A stretch of 64,000 nt of DNA from Otatea glauca. Lineage: Eukaryota > Streptophyta > Magnoliopsida > Poales > Poaceae. Both the position numbers and the translations under genes were made by a program. Location: the NCBI GenBank assembly GCA_036346275.1, contig CM070725.1, positions 17,040,216 to 17,104,215 on the forward strand. The letters run 5' to 3'. A model generated the notes under the pieces. The model did no database searches, was not told where the DNA came from, and saw only the letters and a program-made list of their open reading frames with translations. Shown here piece after piece: positions 35,130-46,689 of the stretch (its first letter is position 1; each line of letters begins with the position of its first letter).

Positions 35130-37910
35130 TTGGGGCTAACTAGAGAATAGGTTGGAAATTCGACTTCAAATCTTCTTCGCCTCCCGGTGGCTTCACTCTC
35201 AGAATGATTGCTCCACTGAACTCTGCAAAAGCGAATAGACTTGTTTCTGGTCTTGCGCTCCATAACATCCAAAATTCTGATCGGTTGCTCTTTATAAGTC
35301 AAATCTTCTTGCAGCTCTATTGCATCCAATGGGGTTTGTTCTGTTGGCACTCTGAGACACTTCTTAAGCTGCGACACATGGAATACATCATGCACTCCTG
35401 CCAAGGACTGAGGCAACTCTAACTGATAAGCTACCTCTCCTCGACGGCTCAGAATCTTGAACGGACCGACATATCTTGGCGCAAGCCTCCTTTAACATGA
35501 AATCTTTTAACGCCCTTAAGAGGGTAACCACGAGATACACATGATCTTACGGTTCAAAACTCAAATCTCGACGACGATTATCTGCGTAGCTTTTCCGCTT
35601 TGACTGCTATCTTCAACCTCTCTCGATCATTGCAACTTGACTTTCGCCTCTTCAAGAATATCCGCCCAAACACCAAACGCTCTCTGTTTCATTCCAATGT
35701 AACGAGTACGACAAGCACGTCCATACAACGCCTCAAATGGTGACATCTGCAGCTAGCTTGATAACTATTGTTGTAACTGAATTTCGATATGGCAAACACT
35801 TATCCCACGACGTAGCATAAGCTAAAGCACAAGCTCTCAACATATCCTCTAAAATCGATTTACTCTTTCGGTCGACCATCATGCTGCGGGTGATATGTTT
35901 GTACTAAAATTCAGACAAGTCCCCATTGCTTCATGCAACTTGTTCCAACACCTTGAGGTGATTTGGGTACCTCTGTCCGACACAATCTTCTTGGCCATTC
36001 CATACAAGCATACAATCCTTGACATGTACAACTCCGCTAAACGATCTCTCGAGTAAGTGGTCTTTACTGGGATAAAACGGGCGACCTTTGTTAGACGATC
36101 CACAATAACCCAAATGGAATCGTAATCTCTCCGAGTCTTAGGTAAACCGTGATAAAGTCCATTCCGATTTCCTCCACTTCTATTCCGAATTTTCAACTGC
36201 AATAAACCAATGGTCTTTGATGCATGGCTTTTACTCTCGACATACGTCGCATAAAGCAACATGCTCGGCTACTTCACGCTTCATATTAGGCCACCAAAAT
36301 CCCTCTTTCAAATCTGGTACATCTTAGCACTTCTGGATGAATTGAATACTCGTAATCATGAGCTTCTTCCAAAATCAACTGCTTTAATCTCTTTCTTATT
36401 CAATACATAGCTTTGACCTTTAAAGCGTGTGGTTCCTTGGTTATCCTGGTAAAATCCTCAACTAAGCCTTCATCCTTCGACCCACTTCGATCGATCTTCA
36501 AGCATTGGCTTAACTTTCAAAGCGACTATAAATCCTTGTGAAACCTCTTCTAATTTCAACTTTTGAAACTCTTTGCACAATTTCTATTGATCACTTGATA
36601 TTGGTGTATTGGTACTATGGCCTTTACGACTTAAGATATCGGATACCATATTAGCCTTACCGTGGTGGTAACAGATCCCACCTTATAATACTTAATCACT
36701 CCAACCATCCTCTTCGTTTTATATCAAGGTGCGACTTGAACTCTTATGGTGCTGTACCTATCCCCAATAATATAGTGACGCAATGACTTCAAAGCATGCA
36801 CTATGGTAGCAATTTCCAATTCATGCGTAGTATAGTTCTCTTCATGTGGCCTCAAGCGTCTCCGACGCATAGGCAACAACTTTACCTTCTGCATTAACAC
36901 ACATCCAAGATTTTGTCTTGAGGCATCATAGTATATATCACAAGCTGCGTTTGCACATCGACAACACTAAGGCAGGTGCTATCGTCAAGCGTTTCCTCAA
37001 TCACGAAAACTCTTTTCGCCTGCAAGCGTCCATGCACACTTCTCCTACATGCCTAAGCGGTCTCTATTTGCTCCCACGTAACATCGCTTTTGTTGGATCC
37101 ACGATAACTCCTTTAGCGACATCTTACCGCAAGAAATTCAACTTTCTCCTTCCAAAAGTCACATTTGCTAAGTTTAGCATACAGACCATGGGTCTAGCCA
37201 TCTTTCCAACACTAATCCCAACTGCTCGCATACTTTCCTTTTGACTTGAAGCAACAAAGACATCCCACCTATACACCATAACAGCTTGACCAATTTCCCA
37301 TGGAACTCCGTTCGTCATGTCCATAAATTTCAGTAATGGCATTGATCATTCTAGCGATACTGCTGTAACCTCATCTGTCCATCTGCGTAGAAAACTCGAC
37401 CTAAGAACATTCTCTCGCATGTGTTACGAACTAATGATAACTCGATCGAAGATCTATTCTTGAGGACACTCCGGCTCCTTTTAGCGATCAAACAAATTAC
37501 GATCCCGGCGTGAATACTTACCCTTTTAATCATCACTTCATTAAATGCTCGACGGTCGATACACCTCCCTAAGCTCCCATTTTTAAATAGAACAGGCGCT
37601 CCCTATGGTGACAAATTGGTTCTAGCGAACCACCTTTCTAGCAACTCTTGATGCGCTTCTTCATCTCAACTAGCTCATCAATAGGCATTCGATGAGGTCT
37701 CTTTACTTTGGCGTTGTACTGGGGACTAACTCCATCACACACTTGATCTCTCGATCTGGTGGGATTCTTCGGAAACACATCTTGATACTCTCCAACAACT
37801 GATACCTCTTCAAAGCTGACAACTTCCACACTATTGACCTTCCGCTGACCAACACGAATTGTAGTCATTTGAAATTCCATTTTCCCGCTTTCAGGGCTTT
37901 TAGCGGACAC
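35130..37910 (-). pseudogene. Gypsy pol: reverse transcriptase, RNase H, integrase, chromodomain-like tail (frameshifted)
   Basis: Minus strand, many frames. RT start: VVGEYQDVFPKN and RPHRMPIDELVEMKK (37,830-37,650). RT end: FGRRKLNFL near 37,130. RNase H: QNLGCVLMQ and RPHEENYTTHELEIATIVHA (about 36,960-36,780). Integrase: PKTRRDYDSIWVIVDRLTKV and ARFIPVKTTYS with VSDRGTQITSR, giving the second catalytic Asp (36,262-35,890). Tail: QPIRILDVMERKTRNKSIRF and CRVQWSNHSESEAT (35,330-35,190), the chromodomain-like end of Tekay-type elements. After ESEAT the frame is lost where the family has a conserved Trp codon following a CTGG. Many breaks coincide with CAG/CTG-type sites and may be sequence errors. 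Confidence 0.85.
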
Positions 37911-38330
37911 AATTCTTTGACCAAACTCGTGATGACCTTATGTCCGGACGACCAATTCATTTCAGGAGTAGCATCTCAGGTTTGATATCCAATATCGCTC
38001 GCTAGAAACTTTTCTCCAACTTAACTCCATCACATTCTAGGTTAGATCAGGCAATAGTGTACTTTCTGACCATGATAATTCCTCAAGCTGACAATCTTTA
38101 CAAACACCACAGGCGATCATCGTTGCACACGCAACATCTTCAAGTGAACCGTCAACATAGGGAATACTCGAAACATCCTTTATCATTAATGCTTTTATTC
38201 CAACACTTCGCATATCAACCTCTCAACCATCTTTACTTTATTTATTTAGGCACGAAAATCTTTACATGGAATTCACCTCTAGTCACTTTTCTTTTACAAG
38301 CGAGGGTATGACACTTGCATAGGCTAAAAT

Positions 38331-39800
38331 CATCGATCTAAACTTCCTCGATTGGTATTGGCGTGAAGTTTTTGATGGAAGCAATTGAGATTGACTTGCT
38401 TTGGTGCGATCACTTCCTTATGAGGGCAATTGTTAGCAAAATGCCCGGGCTTGTTGCAGTGTAACAAAGCTTAGGTCCACCTCTCTTCCTTGAGCATTTG
38501 TCGACTAAGGCGGTGTCTTCATTCGGATGCCTCTTCTTCAACCGATTCTCGTACAAACTTCTCTTGCGACTTTCTTGCTCACTCTTGGCGTTATGAACTT
38601 GGTGAGGTAACCACGGAAGGACCGCGTCTGTAGGAGACTCTAGATTCTTTCGCGGGCATTTCTTAACAAAATGGCCTTCCTCATGACAGCTTATAACACA
38701 CCGTGTTATTTGTTGTCTGCACTACAGTACATTGTTGTCTTCTTGTTGCGTCGAATCTGGTTGCTTCATAGGGCATTCACTAGCCCAATGGCCTTCTTCA
38801 TCGCACAGAAACATCTTTGTTGGTGATCGCCAATTACTTCTTTCTTGATGAGGTCAACAGGATTAAGGTATTGTGTCCTTAGCTCTTGAGTGGCACCACT
38901 TTTGCAATCGACGTTCCGCCTCTTCTTGGCGACTCTGGAGCAACTACGGCTCGAAGATTCTTTTGTCGATCTTTGAATTACAGCGGTGACTATTGGATTC
39001 AGAGGACATTGAGTGGACCATGATCTCGGCCTTCACAAAGGTAACATGTGATGTCACTCATAGGACATTCTCCCGAGAGAATGACTTCCTTCTGGTGGAG
39101 CAATTAATCGCATGCTCGTCGTGGTATGTCCTATCTCTCCACGGCGAATGCACGCACGATCTTGATTTGTTTGGTTGTGAGACTTGAGAGCAACTCTTAG
39201 ATGTTGAACAAGGTGCAAGAATAGTATTCTGCTCCGTATTTACTGTGACCATACTGTCTCTAGGTGAAGCAAAGAGATTACGAAAAGCAACAACAAATTC
39301 ATTCCAAGTGATACTCGCGGGGCTTCATGAGCAACACAATATTTCTTCCACCATTCAAGAATGATTCCTTGTAATCGATAAGAAGCATACAGACTTTCTC
39401 ATCGTCTTCACACCGAGCAATGAGCGCTTCCTCTCAATGGTCTTGAGCCAATCATCTACTCGAGGGTAACTCATTTCGAAACGTCGGCGACGAGTCCTTA
39501 TGAATTCGATAACCTTAAGTAGGAACGAAAATCATTGGTAGCGACTTGGGACACTTGGTTGACATTAGCTGGGTCAGTCATATTCTGCATCTGCTTCATC
39601 ATTACATGCATCAACTGAGTCTGAGCGGTCAAGAACTCTCGAAACTCTGCATATCCATCTGATCGATGGTTGAAGAACTAATCCACTATTGAGATTCTCC
39701 TTGGATTGATTTTCACGCCATCGATTATGTTGTTTCCACGAATCTGAACCCTCGCTTGATTGCTTCACTTGGAATAGGGAAGAGGAAAATAGCATAGGTA
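38331..39800 (-). pseudogene. Gypsy gag with an array of CCHC zinc knuckles (frameshifted)
   Basis: Minus strand. Capsid-region motifs: YPRVDDWLKTIERK (about 39,470) and SITWNEFVVAFR (about 39,300). Then several retroviral-type zinc knuckles: CNKPGHFANNCPHK at 38,426-38,458, CHEEGHFVKKCPRK at 38,650-38,690, CDEEGHWASECPMK near 38,770-38,810, and two weaker, frame-disrupted candidates near 39,010 and 39,080. Most elements of this group carry one. Spacing between the three clear knuckles is about 225 and 120 bp. Frames change repeatedly, so a single protein cannot be read. Confidence 0.72.
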
Positions 39801-40387
39801 AGAAGGTGAATCCTAAAGCGGGGAGATAGGTTTAACCCAATAACTTAAGCAAACAATATTAATAACTTGGTATGGTTGCTTGTATAAGCCTAAAAGCTCG
39901 CAACACATCGCACACTCGGCAATCAAGGAAGAACCAATTCAACCTATACACACAAAACTACCGCCTACTGTGGGTAACACTTCTATCTTAAGCGGACGCG
40001 ACTCCCACACCGAGTCCCAACTAACTACTCAAGCATAGATCTTCTAGCTCTTGGGCGCTTCATGGATCTACTCCTTCCTTGAGCACGATGATCCCTTCTT
40101 CATGATTTCCGGGGTTGACAAAGCAAGCACTTGATACTTTCTTCTATGATGTGGCACGTCAACTACCAAGACAACTCGAGATAAGGTTTTTAACTCGATC
40201 CAAAGAAGGAGAGAGAAAGAAATTCAAGATGGGGAAAAGAGAGAAATTTTGACTAGGGAAGGAATAGAAGAATAAGATAAGTTAAGAACATATTATTCTT
40301 CCAAGTTAATTCTTTTCTTTTAGAAAATAATTTTGAAGTTCCTATAGAGACGACTGGACTATCTAGGGTCAAGGCCTACGACAAGAT
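39801..40387 (-). other. Untranslated leader of the Gypsy element
   Basis: It lies between primer-binding site and gag. No coding or repeats seen; a purine-rich patch on the plus strand at 40,205-40,280. Confidence 0.45.
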
Positions 40388-40399
40388 GGCTCGATACCA
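40388..40399 (-). other. Primer-binding site of the Gypsy element
   Basis: Minus-strand TGGTATCGAGCC, five bases inside the 5' LTR. It corresponds to the initiator tRNA-Met site TGGTATCAGAGCC with the A of CAG absent. Confidence 0.75.
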
Positions 40400-40404
40400 C
40401 TACA

Positions 40405-43400
40405 TCGGGACCGAATATGCAAATCCGGACCCTCGTGTATCTTGCACTAGTCGAGATCACGCTAGTGCACACAGTTCAACATCGATAAATATCACAATCA
40501 TACATAGCGGAAATATTATGAAAGACATCATATGATACATACTACTAGTTGAATGACCTTATGGTCCACTTACATGACTATGCCTCGCAAGGTGAATAAT
40601 ATATTAAAGCTGCGGCGGAATGGAAACGTAGATAACCCTCGGTATACCACAGTAATCGACAAGGCTTGCGCCCTAAACATTCGTCTCCTCACGGAATCTT
40701 TGCTCCAAAGCATTGATGTAGACTCTTCAACTGGTGATGTTATTCTTTGGCAAGGGTGAGTACTTAAAGCACTCAACAAGTTGTGCATGAATGCAATTCT
40801 ATGTAACTATATGCAAGGCTTATTCCAAAGGATAGGCTATCATGGCTATTTTGCAACAAAGCAAAGATTTACTGAACAAATACAATAAATAGATTGTAAA
40901 GGCGGTAAAACAAATAACAATAATGATAGATTCATCTTTTCTCAAGTAAACCAAGTTTCCAATCTTAAGTCAAATCCCATCTTCCATATGGCATTCGCCA
41001 TCCCAACCAAGTTGTTCATTTTAATTAAGCTAACCCTTAACTGTAATTCCCGAGCATTGCTCAATACCGCGAGCACGGCTATTCGAATAGTTTTACACTC
41101 TGCAGAGGTTATGCACTTTACCCACGTGACATGATCGTCTCTTGGTGCCTTAGGGTTAACACACTTCCTTTGGTGTGTCGGCGGAGAGATCATGACAAAG
41201 CCTTTACAATGCTCGCTTAATCCGATACTACCCGTTAAGGTTTCAACTTGGTGGGTGCGAAAACCACAACCAGGCCCCCTCTTGCGCCATGTGAATTACA
41301 CACGACCAGGAACTCACACCACCAATGATAGTACCAAGTTAAGACATTACAAATTAATCAGCTAGGCTGTCCCATTACAACACGTGGTTGCATGATTGAC
41401 TCAGGTCAAAGGCTTGTAAGGTTAAGTCCTTAGAGTGATCAGGGCAAGACATCCACATACCCTCTGCCCATTGGGCCCACCTTGGCATACTCGCCCCTTG
41501 TCACTTGCCCCAATCTAAATTATTATCACCCAGTTGGTTACCAAGCACCACGTGCCATCAACAATTCAACATCATTGCGTGACATGACTCGCCACAACAA
41601 CTCAATCTCATCGTGTGATTCCACATGACACACAAGTTATTAACATTGTTCCATATTCCATTAATCAAGATTAATTATCAATGATTAGACACATGTGATG
41701 ACGTGGCATGGCTAAGCAACTAATACGGACTAATCCTCCAATGTTGATCATAATTATTAACCAACTATATTGAACCAATCTAGGGTGACAATGGATCATG
41801 GCATACAATGACAAGGTAGGGTATAGATCAATCTGGTATATTAGCTACGCCCAATTTAATTTAAAACAATTGTATATTTGAAATATATGCAATAGGGTAG
41901 AACAAACATAGCAATTTTATAAACATGGGTTCAACATGATCAAAGCACAACTTGCCTTAGAATAGGTCCTGATCTGGTTCGGAACTTGCTCTTGAGTTCT
42001 TGGATCTTCCTCCAAGCGTCGCACAATTCAACGTCTCACGCTGCATCAAGAAGAAAAGCAAATAAATGCCAAAACAGAGAGCAATTGAACTCCAAAAATC
42101 AAATAAAATTCACCATTAAATAGATCTCAATTTTACAAATTTTTAGAAATTTGAATCACTCAAATCCGAGTTACGATGCAAAAGATATAGCCTTTTGAAG
42201 TTTAAAATAAATATGAAATCGAAAATCGAAATTCGAATTTAACAGATTTGTTTTATTCGAAAAAGCGATTTATGACGTCAGCGTTACGTCAGCGAGATCT
42301 CGGCCAATCACAAGACGACACGTGTCTCGGCGTATGGACCCGGTCCACGGCGCAGCGCGAGACCACGATGCACCCGGTCCATACCGCCTCGGTACCCACG
42401 CCCGACACGCGTCCGCCTGCGATTGGCTGCGGCGACGGCTCCATCCGATGCACCCAGATCCGATCGAACGGCTACGAAACTAACGCAACGTGGCGTTCTT
42501 TCCACCGCTCATCGCTCATCCAACGGCTCACCTTTACCCGGCGACCATCGCCGAGCGGCGACGTGGCTTGATCTTGAGCAGATGATGCAGATCCAGCGGT
42601 ACCGAGGCTAGCTCCGACCGAAACAATGTCACGGCGGCGCGGCACTCACCGGACTTGGGGACGAAGGTCACCGAGGTGGCGGAAGAGAGAATCCCCGGCG
42701 ACGTTTTCACCCTCCACCGACGCGAATCGTCGCGGCGATGACTCTGGCGTCCTCGGCAATAACAGAAATCCAGCGGACGGCGACGAAAGTGAAGAGAACC
42801 ACGACGGCGGCGCTCACGAAGTCCGACGAGCTCTCAAGCGTCCACGGAGGCTTCTTTGGCGACAACCCAACAGGAAAAAGCTGCGCACACTCACGATGAA
42901 CCTCGGGGACTACCCGCCCCTACTTATAGCCTAGGAATTCGAGCTCTACACGGTGAAGGAGTTCGGCGGCGTGCCGACGGCGGACTCCGAGTCCGAGCCG
43001 AAGACGACGACGTCTCAGCCGTACGCGTGTCGCGATCCGACGGTCACTACTCGAGCTCCTACGTGGCACGATCTGCTCCGGAGAAAACCGATCCGACGGC
43101 TGCGAGGTTTAGGGTTTCCTGGAAACAAACTCATGGGCCAAGCGGGCGCGCACCGACGTTGGTTTCAGTATACGGTGTTGGGCTTCGGCCCAACACTATT
43201 CATGATTTTCAAAATGATTTTCTATTTAAAATAATTCCAGAAATTCATTTTATTTATTTTAAGCAATAAAACTATTAGGAAAAATCAAAGAAAAATCTCA
43301 AAAATACTTTGAGACATTCTGGACTCAAATAAAATATTTTTGGAAAAACTTTATTTTAACTTTGCATAAATTTAAATAGATTCGAATAAAAGGCAATGAA

Positions 43401-43514
43401 CTTGATTTGAATTTAATTCTAATAAATCCAGAAAAATCCAAATAAATTCCAGAAAATCATAAATGCACATTTAAGCAATAAAAACTTAAATAAGCCAAAT
43501 TTTGGGATGTTACA
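40405..43514 (-). repeat. 5' LTR of the Gypsy element (3,110 bp)
   Basis: It starts TGTAACATCCC at 43,514 (element orientation) and ends CGGTCCCGA at 40,405. A TATA-like CTATAAGTAG lies at 42,920-42,929, so U3 is about 0.6 kb and R/U5 about 2.5 kb. GC-rich open frames at 42,248-43,269 and 42,308-42,505 are LTR sequence. Compared with the 3' LTR, differences are mostly single-base gaps near CAG, CTG and CCGG. Confidence 0.92.
42920..42929 (-). promoter_or_regulatory. TATA box of the Gypsy 5' LTR
   Basis: CTATAAGTAG on the minus strand with GC-rich sequence downstream. The same box lies at 34,517-34,526 in the 3' LTR. It would drive transcription toward gag. Confidence 0.5.
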
Positions 43515-43519
43515 TCTTT

Positions 43520-44265
43520 CTCCCTGTCTGGGTGAAAAGATCCTTGGGAGGACTGGGCGTGAAACTCGTGAACTCGTTGCGTCATTGCTTCGTCTTCACT
43601 GCTCTTGAATGATAAACCCCCAGTAGACAACATATCTGCCCTCGCTAGCACGTAGTGCTTCACTCGGTCTGGTAGTCCGATCAAGGGACTTGTGCCAGCC
43701 AATTGGACCGCTTCTAATTTTGCCTCTCCCATTGAGCAATTTTACAGCGTACCACTCGTGCCAAGTCCGTGGGGTGAGTATTCCTTCTTGCGATGCTAAT
43801 GTGGTCCTCACTTGGACTTCCTTCTTGCTTCGATTGCTTCATCGCCACAAACTCATCCCAATATGGCTCCAATCTTGGGTACTCTCCGATGGTCGACGGT
43901 TTTGCTTCACATAATTTGTGTTCACCCGCCTTGAAGTTTCTCCACGCCGCATCCATGGTCATCAATGCGTCGCGACGCACAAGATCTTCGGCTCCTTCGG
44001 GAATTCAAGGTTTCTTTGAGCTCGTCCACAGATCCTCTTTGGTGGCTCGGGGCACTTTATGTCAATCCGAATAGGTGATTGGCACTTTATCCCTACGATG
44101 TACCCGCATGTTGACTGTATTTTGTTGTTGATTTTCTCGGTGCAACAGGCCCCGATATCTAAGACCTCTCGAGATGGTGTACCGCCTTGAGCTTCTTAGT
44201 TTTCCTCGTCCTCGGCGTCTTGCAACAGGAGCATCATCTGCAGCATGGTGGAGGCCTCGGCACAT
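43520..44265 (-). pseudogene. CACTA second gene, N-terminal part (Ptta/En/Spm-like)
   Basis: Minus strand. From 44,265 comes a basic N-terminal stretch (ARRRGRGKLRSS). From 43,980, WRNFKAGEHKLCEA and RLEPYWDEFVAMKQS match the WDEFVAYK block of plant CACTA second proteins. After a frame shift near 43,740, IGLPDRVKHYVLARADM, LSFKSSEDE and FHAQSSQGSFHPDREKD run to the Gypsy insertion at 43,514. It continues at 32,017. In En/Spm-type elements this second product assists transposase at the subterminal repeats; that role is inferred from the family. Confidence 0.7.
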
Positions 44266-44439
44266 TGGGTGGTTGTGTGGAGGGTAAGGTACCTTTCGGG
44301 CTCTCCTCCACTATAGGCTCGGTTTGGGCTCCATTATAACTCTGATTCAACCCGAAACATAATTTTCGTCAATTATTACAGAATCATCTCATGGAATTTC
44401 AAAGCATGGATGTCTTGTCCTGTGTGTAATATTGTGTGT

Positions 44440-44740
44440 TGCTAAGATGAAAATGATTTTGCAAGAGCAAGATACTTAATTAGCTCGAACAAAACGAAGA
44501 GCTTAGAGTATGAGGTAATATGAAAGTTTCTAGTCTTGAATTCAATGTAGTTCTTGCCCTTCTCACAACAACATGATCGCTTTTAATTTGTAGGGATTGA
44601 GAGATATGACTAAAGATCAATCGGTTATTGGTGTCAAACAAATCGGCACTATACTGGAGTTATGAAACTTCAGAGAGAACCGAGAAGCCTCTATTGCAGA
44701 AGCTATGGCACATATGATGGAAGGCATGAAAAAACTATAA
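44440..44740 (+). pseudogene. FDM/IDN2-like (XH domain) gene fragment, copy B
   Basis: Plus strand. The last exon 44,594-44,740 follows an acceptor ATTTGTAG and reads GLRDMTKDQSVIGVKQIGT, then LEL, a TGA (44,663) where the family has Trp, then NFRENREASIAEAMAHMM and a stop. GLxDM-IGVKxMG starts the XH domain and ELWNFxExRKA ends it, so about 110 residues of the domain are missing between. A donor GAG|GTAATAT at 44,515 and a partly corrupted upstream exon match copy A, as does the intron (TTCTCACAACAACATGATC). FDM/IDN2 proteins act in RNA-directed DNA methylation; this piece cannot encode one. Confidence 0.72.
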
Positions 44741-44879
44741 GGTTTTGTTGTCTTGAATTACGAAATAATGTGGTTTCTAGCTTAACACTTATTGATATTT
44801 GTGGTATATATCATATTTTGTTAATGTATTGCTACCTGAACTATGAAATATTTTGTTATCATATTTGTGGTAAGGTCTT

Positions 44880-44988
44880 CTGGCCTTGAACTATGAAATA
44901 GTGTTTTCTGGCCTTGAACTATGATGGTTCACTAAATCGTGCGAGATGACGATTTTGAACCATCTGTGATGAATATTATGTAGTAGTG
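44880..44988 (+). mobile_element. Terminal fragment of a second CACTA element
   Basis: It ends ...TTATGTAGTAGTG at 44,988, the complement of a CACTACTAC terminus, followed by TGA. Upstream are a short direct repeat of GGCCTTGAACTATGA (44,882 and 44,913) and GGTTC/GAACC inverted motifs. The left end of this element was not found. The XH-gene copy B lies about 140 bp to the left, on the inner side of this terminus. Confidence 0.5.
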
Positions 44989-45975
44989 TGATTTTCTTGG
45001 TGCAGAGTGTCCGAATCTTGTAATTAACACAACCCGATCTGATATATCGGAGAGAAAATAAGAAAGATGCCAAAGTCCTAATCGATTCATATAATTAAAA
45101 CTTCCGTATGCGGACTCGAGAATCGGAGAAAAGAATCACGCCACGAAGCTAGCCACGCGCATCCAACGTTAATAGTTAAGTTTAGCTACTCGTAATCACG
45201 ACGCGTTGATAGGTTCACGAGAGGAAAAGAGAACAAATTCACATGCAATGGCTAGCGGACATATCAAAAATTAATTATTTGGTTTAGTGTTCGAGTAATT
45301 ATGTTGACGAGTGCACAAGGAACCAAAAATACTTTCACCTGCCAATTGGCAGATGTTAATTGTGCTAGATTCCAATATACCACAAATGCATATTCATAAT
45401 TTAAGAGTCAAAAAAAAAAGAAAAAGAATTTCTATGTGTATGTCTCCTCTGCTCCACAATATATATAACTCTATTTTCTTATAAAACATTTATAATGTAA
45501 GTCCATTGAACAAACTAAGAACGTAGTTTCTTACAATATTCTTACTGTGAAAAAGGTTGAGTAGTTTCGGTGTGATTTTTATAACTTTGTGTTACACTAA
45601 AAATATCATCTTTTAAAAAATATAGGTCACATGGATGCATGGGTTGATGACTAGTATCTTCTAACACATCTAGTGCGTAGTTGAGTTTTCGACAACCGGC
45701 AACTTTGGATGGCCGTGACCAAAGTTTTTGTATGCCTAAGCGTAGGCTTGCGAGTTTTCCTTTATCCGTTTCTTCAATTAGATACCTCACATGTGTAATG
45801 ATTCGATACTTTGAAGTATAAAACAAGTTATTTGGCTTCTCTTGCCGCCTTTCGGTTCACATAGTAAAATGATCGGTTTCACATAGTGGTATTAACTATG
45901 TGGTGTGATAAGTGAATAATTTTATCATATAGAATAATACGATGTCTTGTCCATGCATGCTAATCACAAGAACAT
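44989..45975. other. No recognisable gene
   Basis: Sequence inside the CACTA element between the two genes. A 94-codon frame on the minus strand (45,542-45,826) resembles no known protein. An A-rich run lies at 45,408-45,428. Confidence 0.4.
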
Positions 45976-45979
45976 GACG

Positions 45980-46330
45980 AGTAGAGCACATGTGAGAAAA
46001 TGTGGCACTGGGGCGGTGTCGGCGTGGTCGGCGTCGTTAGGGGGCGCGTCGGGCGTCGAGTCGGCGGCGTCGGCGCGAGCGCGAGCGGCGGCGACCGTGG
46101 CGGCGTCGGCTGGGTCGGCGTCGGGACGGCGTCGAGGGCGCGAGTCGGCGGCGCGGCGCGAGCGCGCGGCGGCGACCGTGGCGGCGTCGGCTGGTCGGCG
46201 TCGTTAGGGACAGCGTCGAGGCGTCGGGTTGGGGACGGCGTCGGGGCGCGGCGGGGCGGCGGGGCGGTGTCAAGCGGCGCGTCGAGCGGGCGGGACGGCG
46301 TCGGCGCGGCGGGGCTCAAGGGTTTTAGGG
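45980..46330 (-). repeat. GC-rich stretch with 81-bp in-frame tandem duplication
   Basis: GGCGGCGACCGTGGCGGCGT occurs at 46,087 and 46,168 (81 bp, 27 codons). Read on the minus strand it gives a Pro/Arg/Ala-rich polypeptide starting near 46,319. It lies directly downstream (minus sense) of a TATA-like CTATAAATAA (about 46,371), so it could be a 5' exon of the CACTA second gene. Open frames exist on both strands, so coding is not established. Confidence 0.45.
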
Positions 46331-46388
46331 TAGAAGAGAGAAGGCGGGAGTTTTAAGGGTAAAGGGTACAAGCGGTGGATCTATTATT

Positions 46389-46686
46389 TATAGATGGAGT
46401 ATTATCGTGGCGGTTCTTAGAAAGAACCGCCACTGATAACATTATCTGTGGCGGTTCGTATACGTAACCGCCATCGATCAACATATTATCGTGGCGGTTC
46501 TTTATCGAACCGCCACGGATAATGTTATCGATGGCGGTTATTTTTAAGAACCGCAGAGATAATATACTATCTGTGACGGTTCGTATACGAACCGCCAGCG
46601 ATAAATGTATTATCGTGGCGGTTACGTATACGAACCGCCACAGATATATTATCGATGGCGGTTCTTTTAAGAACCGCCAGCGATGT
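46389..46686. repeat. Internal copy of the CACTA subterminal hairpin array
   Basis: Inverted pairs of (A)ACCGCCA-C/G-GATAA and its complement, as at both CACTA ends, but between the TNP2 and second genes. On its left is TATA-like CTATAAATAA (minus strand), as at the right end of the element, where CTATAAATAGG follows the array. No CACTA terminus lies on its right edge. Three arms read TATCGTGGCGG where others read TATCTGTGGCGG. Confidence 0.75.
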
Positions 46687-46689
46687 GCC

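Larger units (their letters stand above)
32018..43514 (-). mobile_element. Gypsy LTR retrotransposon (chromovirus, Tekay-like), nested in the CACTA element
   Basis: It is flanked by TCTTT (ends at 32,018 on the left, sharing a T with the LTR; 43,515-43,519 on the right). In minus-strand order: 5' LTR 43,514-40,405, primer-binding site, gag with several zinc knuckles, pol, chromodomain-like tail, polypurine tract, 3' LTR 35,098-32,018. Total 11.5 kb, typical of Tekay/Del-type elements with LTRs above 3 kb. AT-rich parts of the two LTRs are nearly identical, so insertion was probably recent, after the solo LTR of the same family elsewhere. Confidence 0.92.

Noticed and set aside
45542..45826. 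94-codon frame on the minus strand
   Set aside because: No family recognised and no splice or promoter context; AT-rich surroundings.
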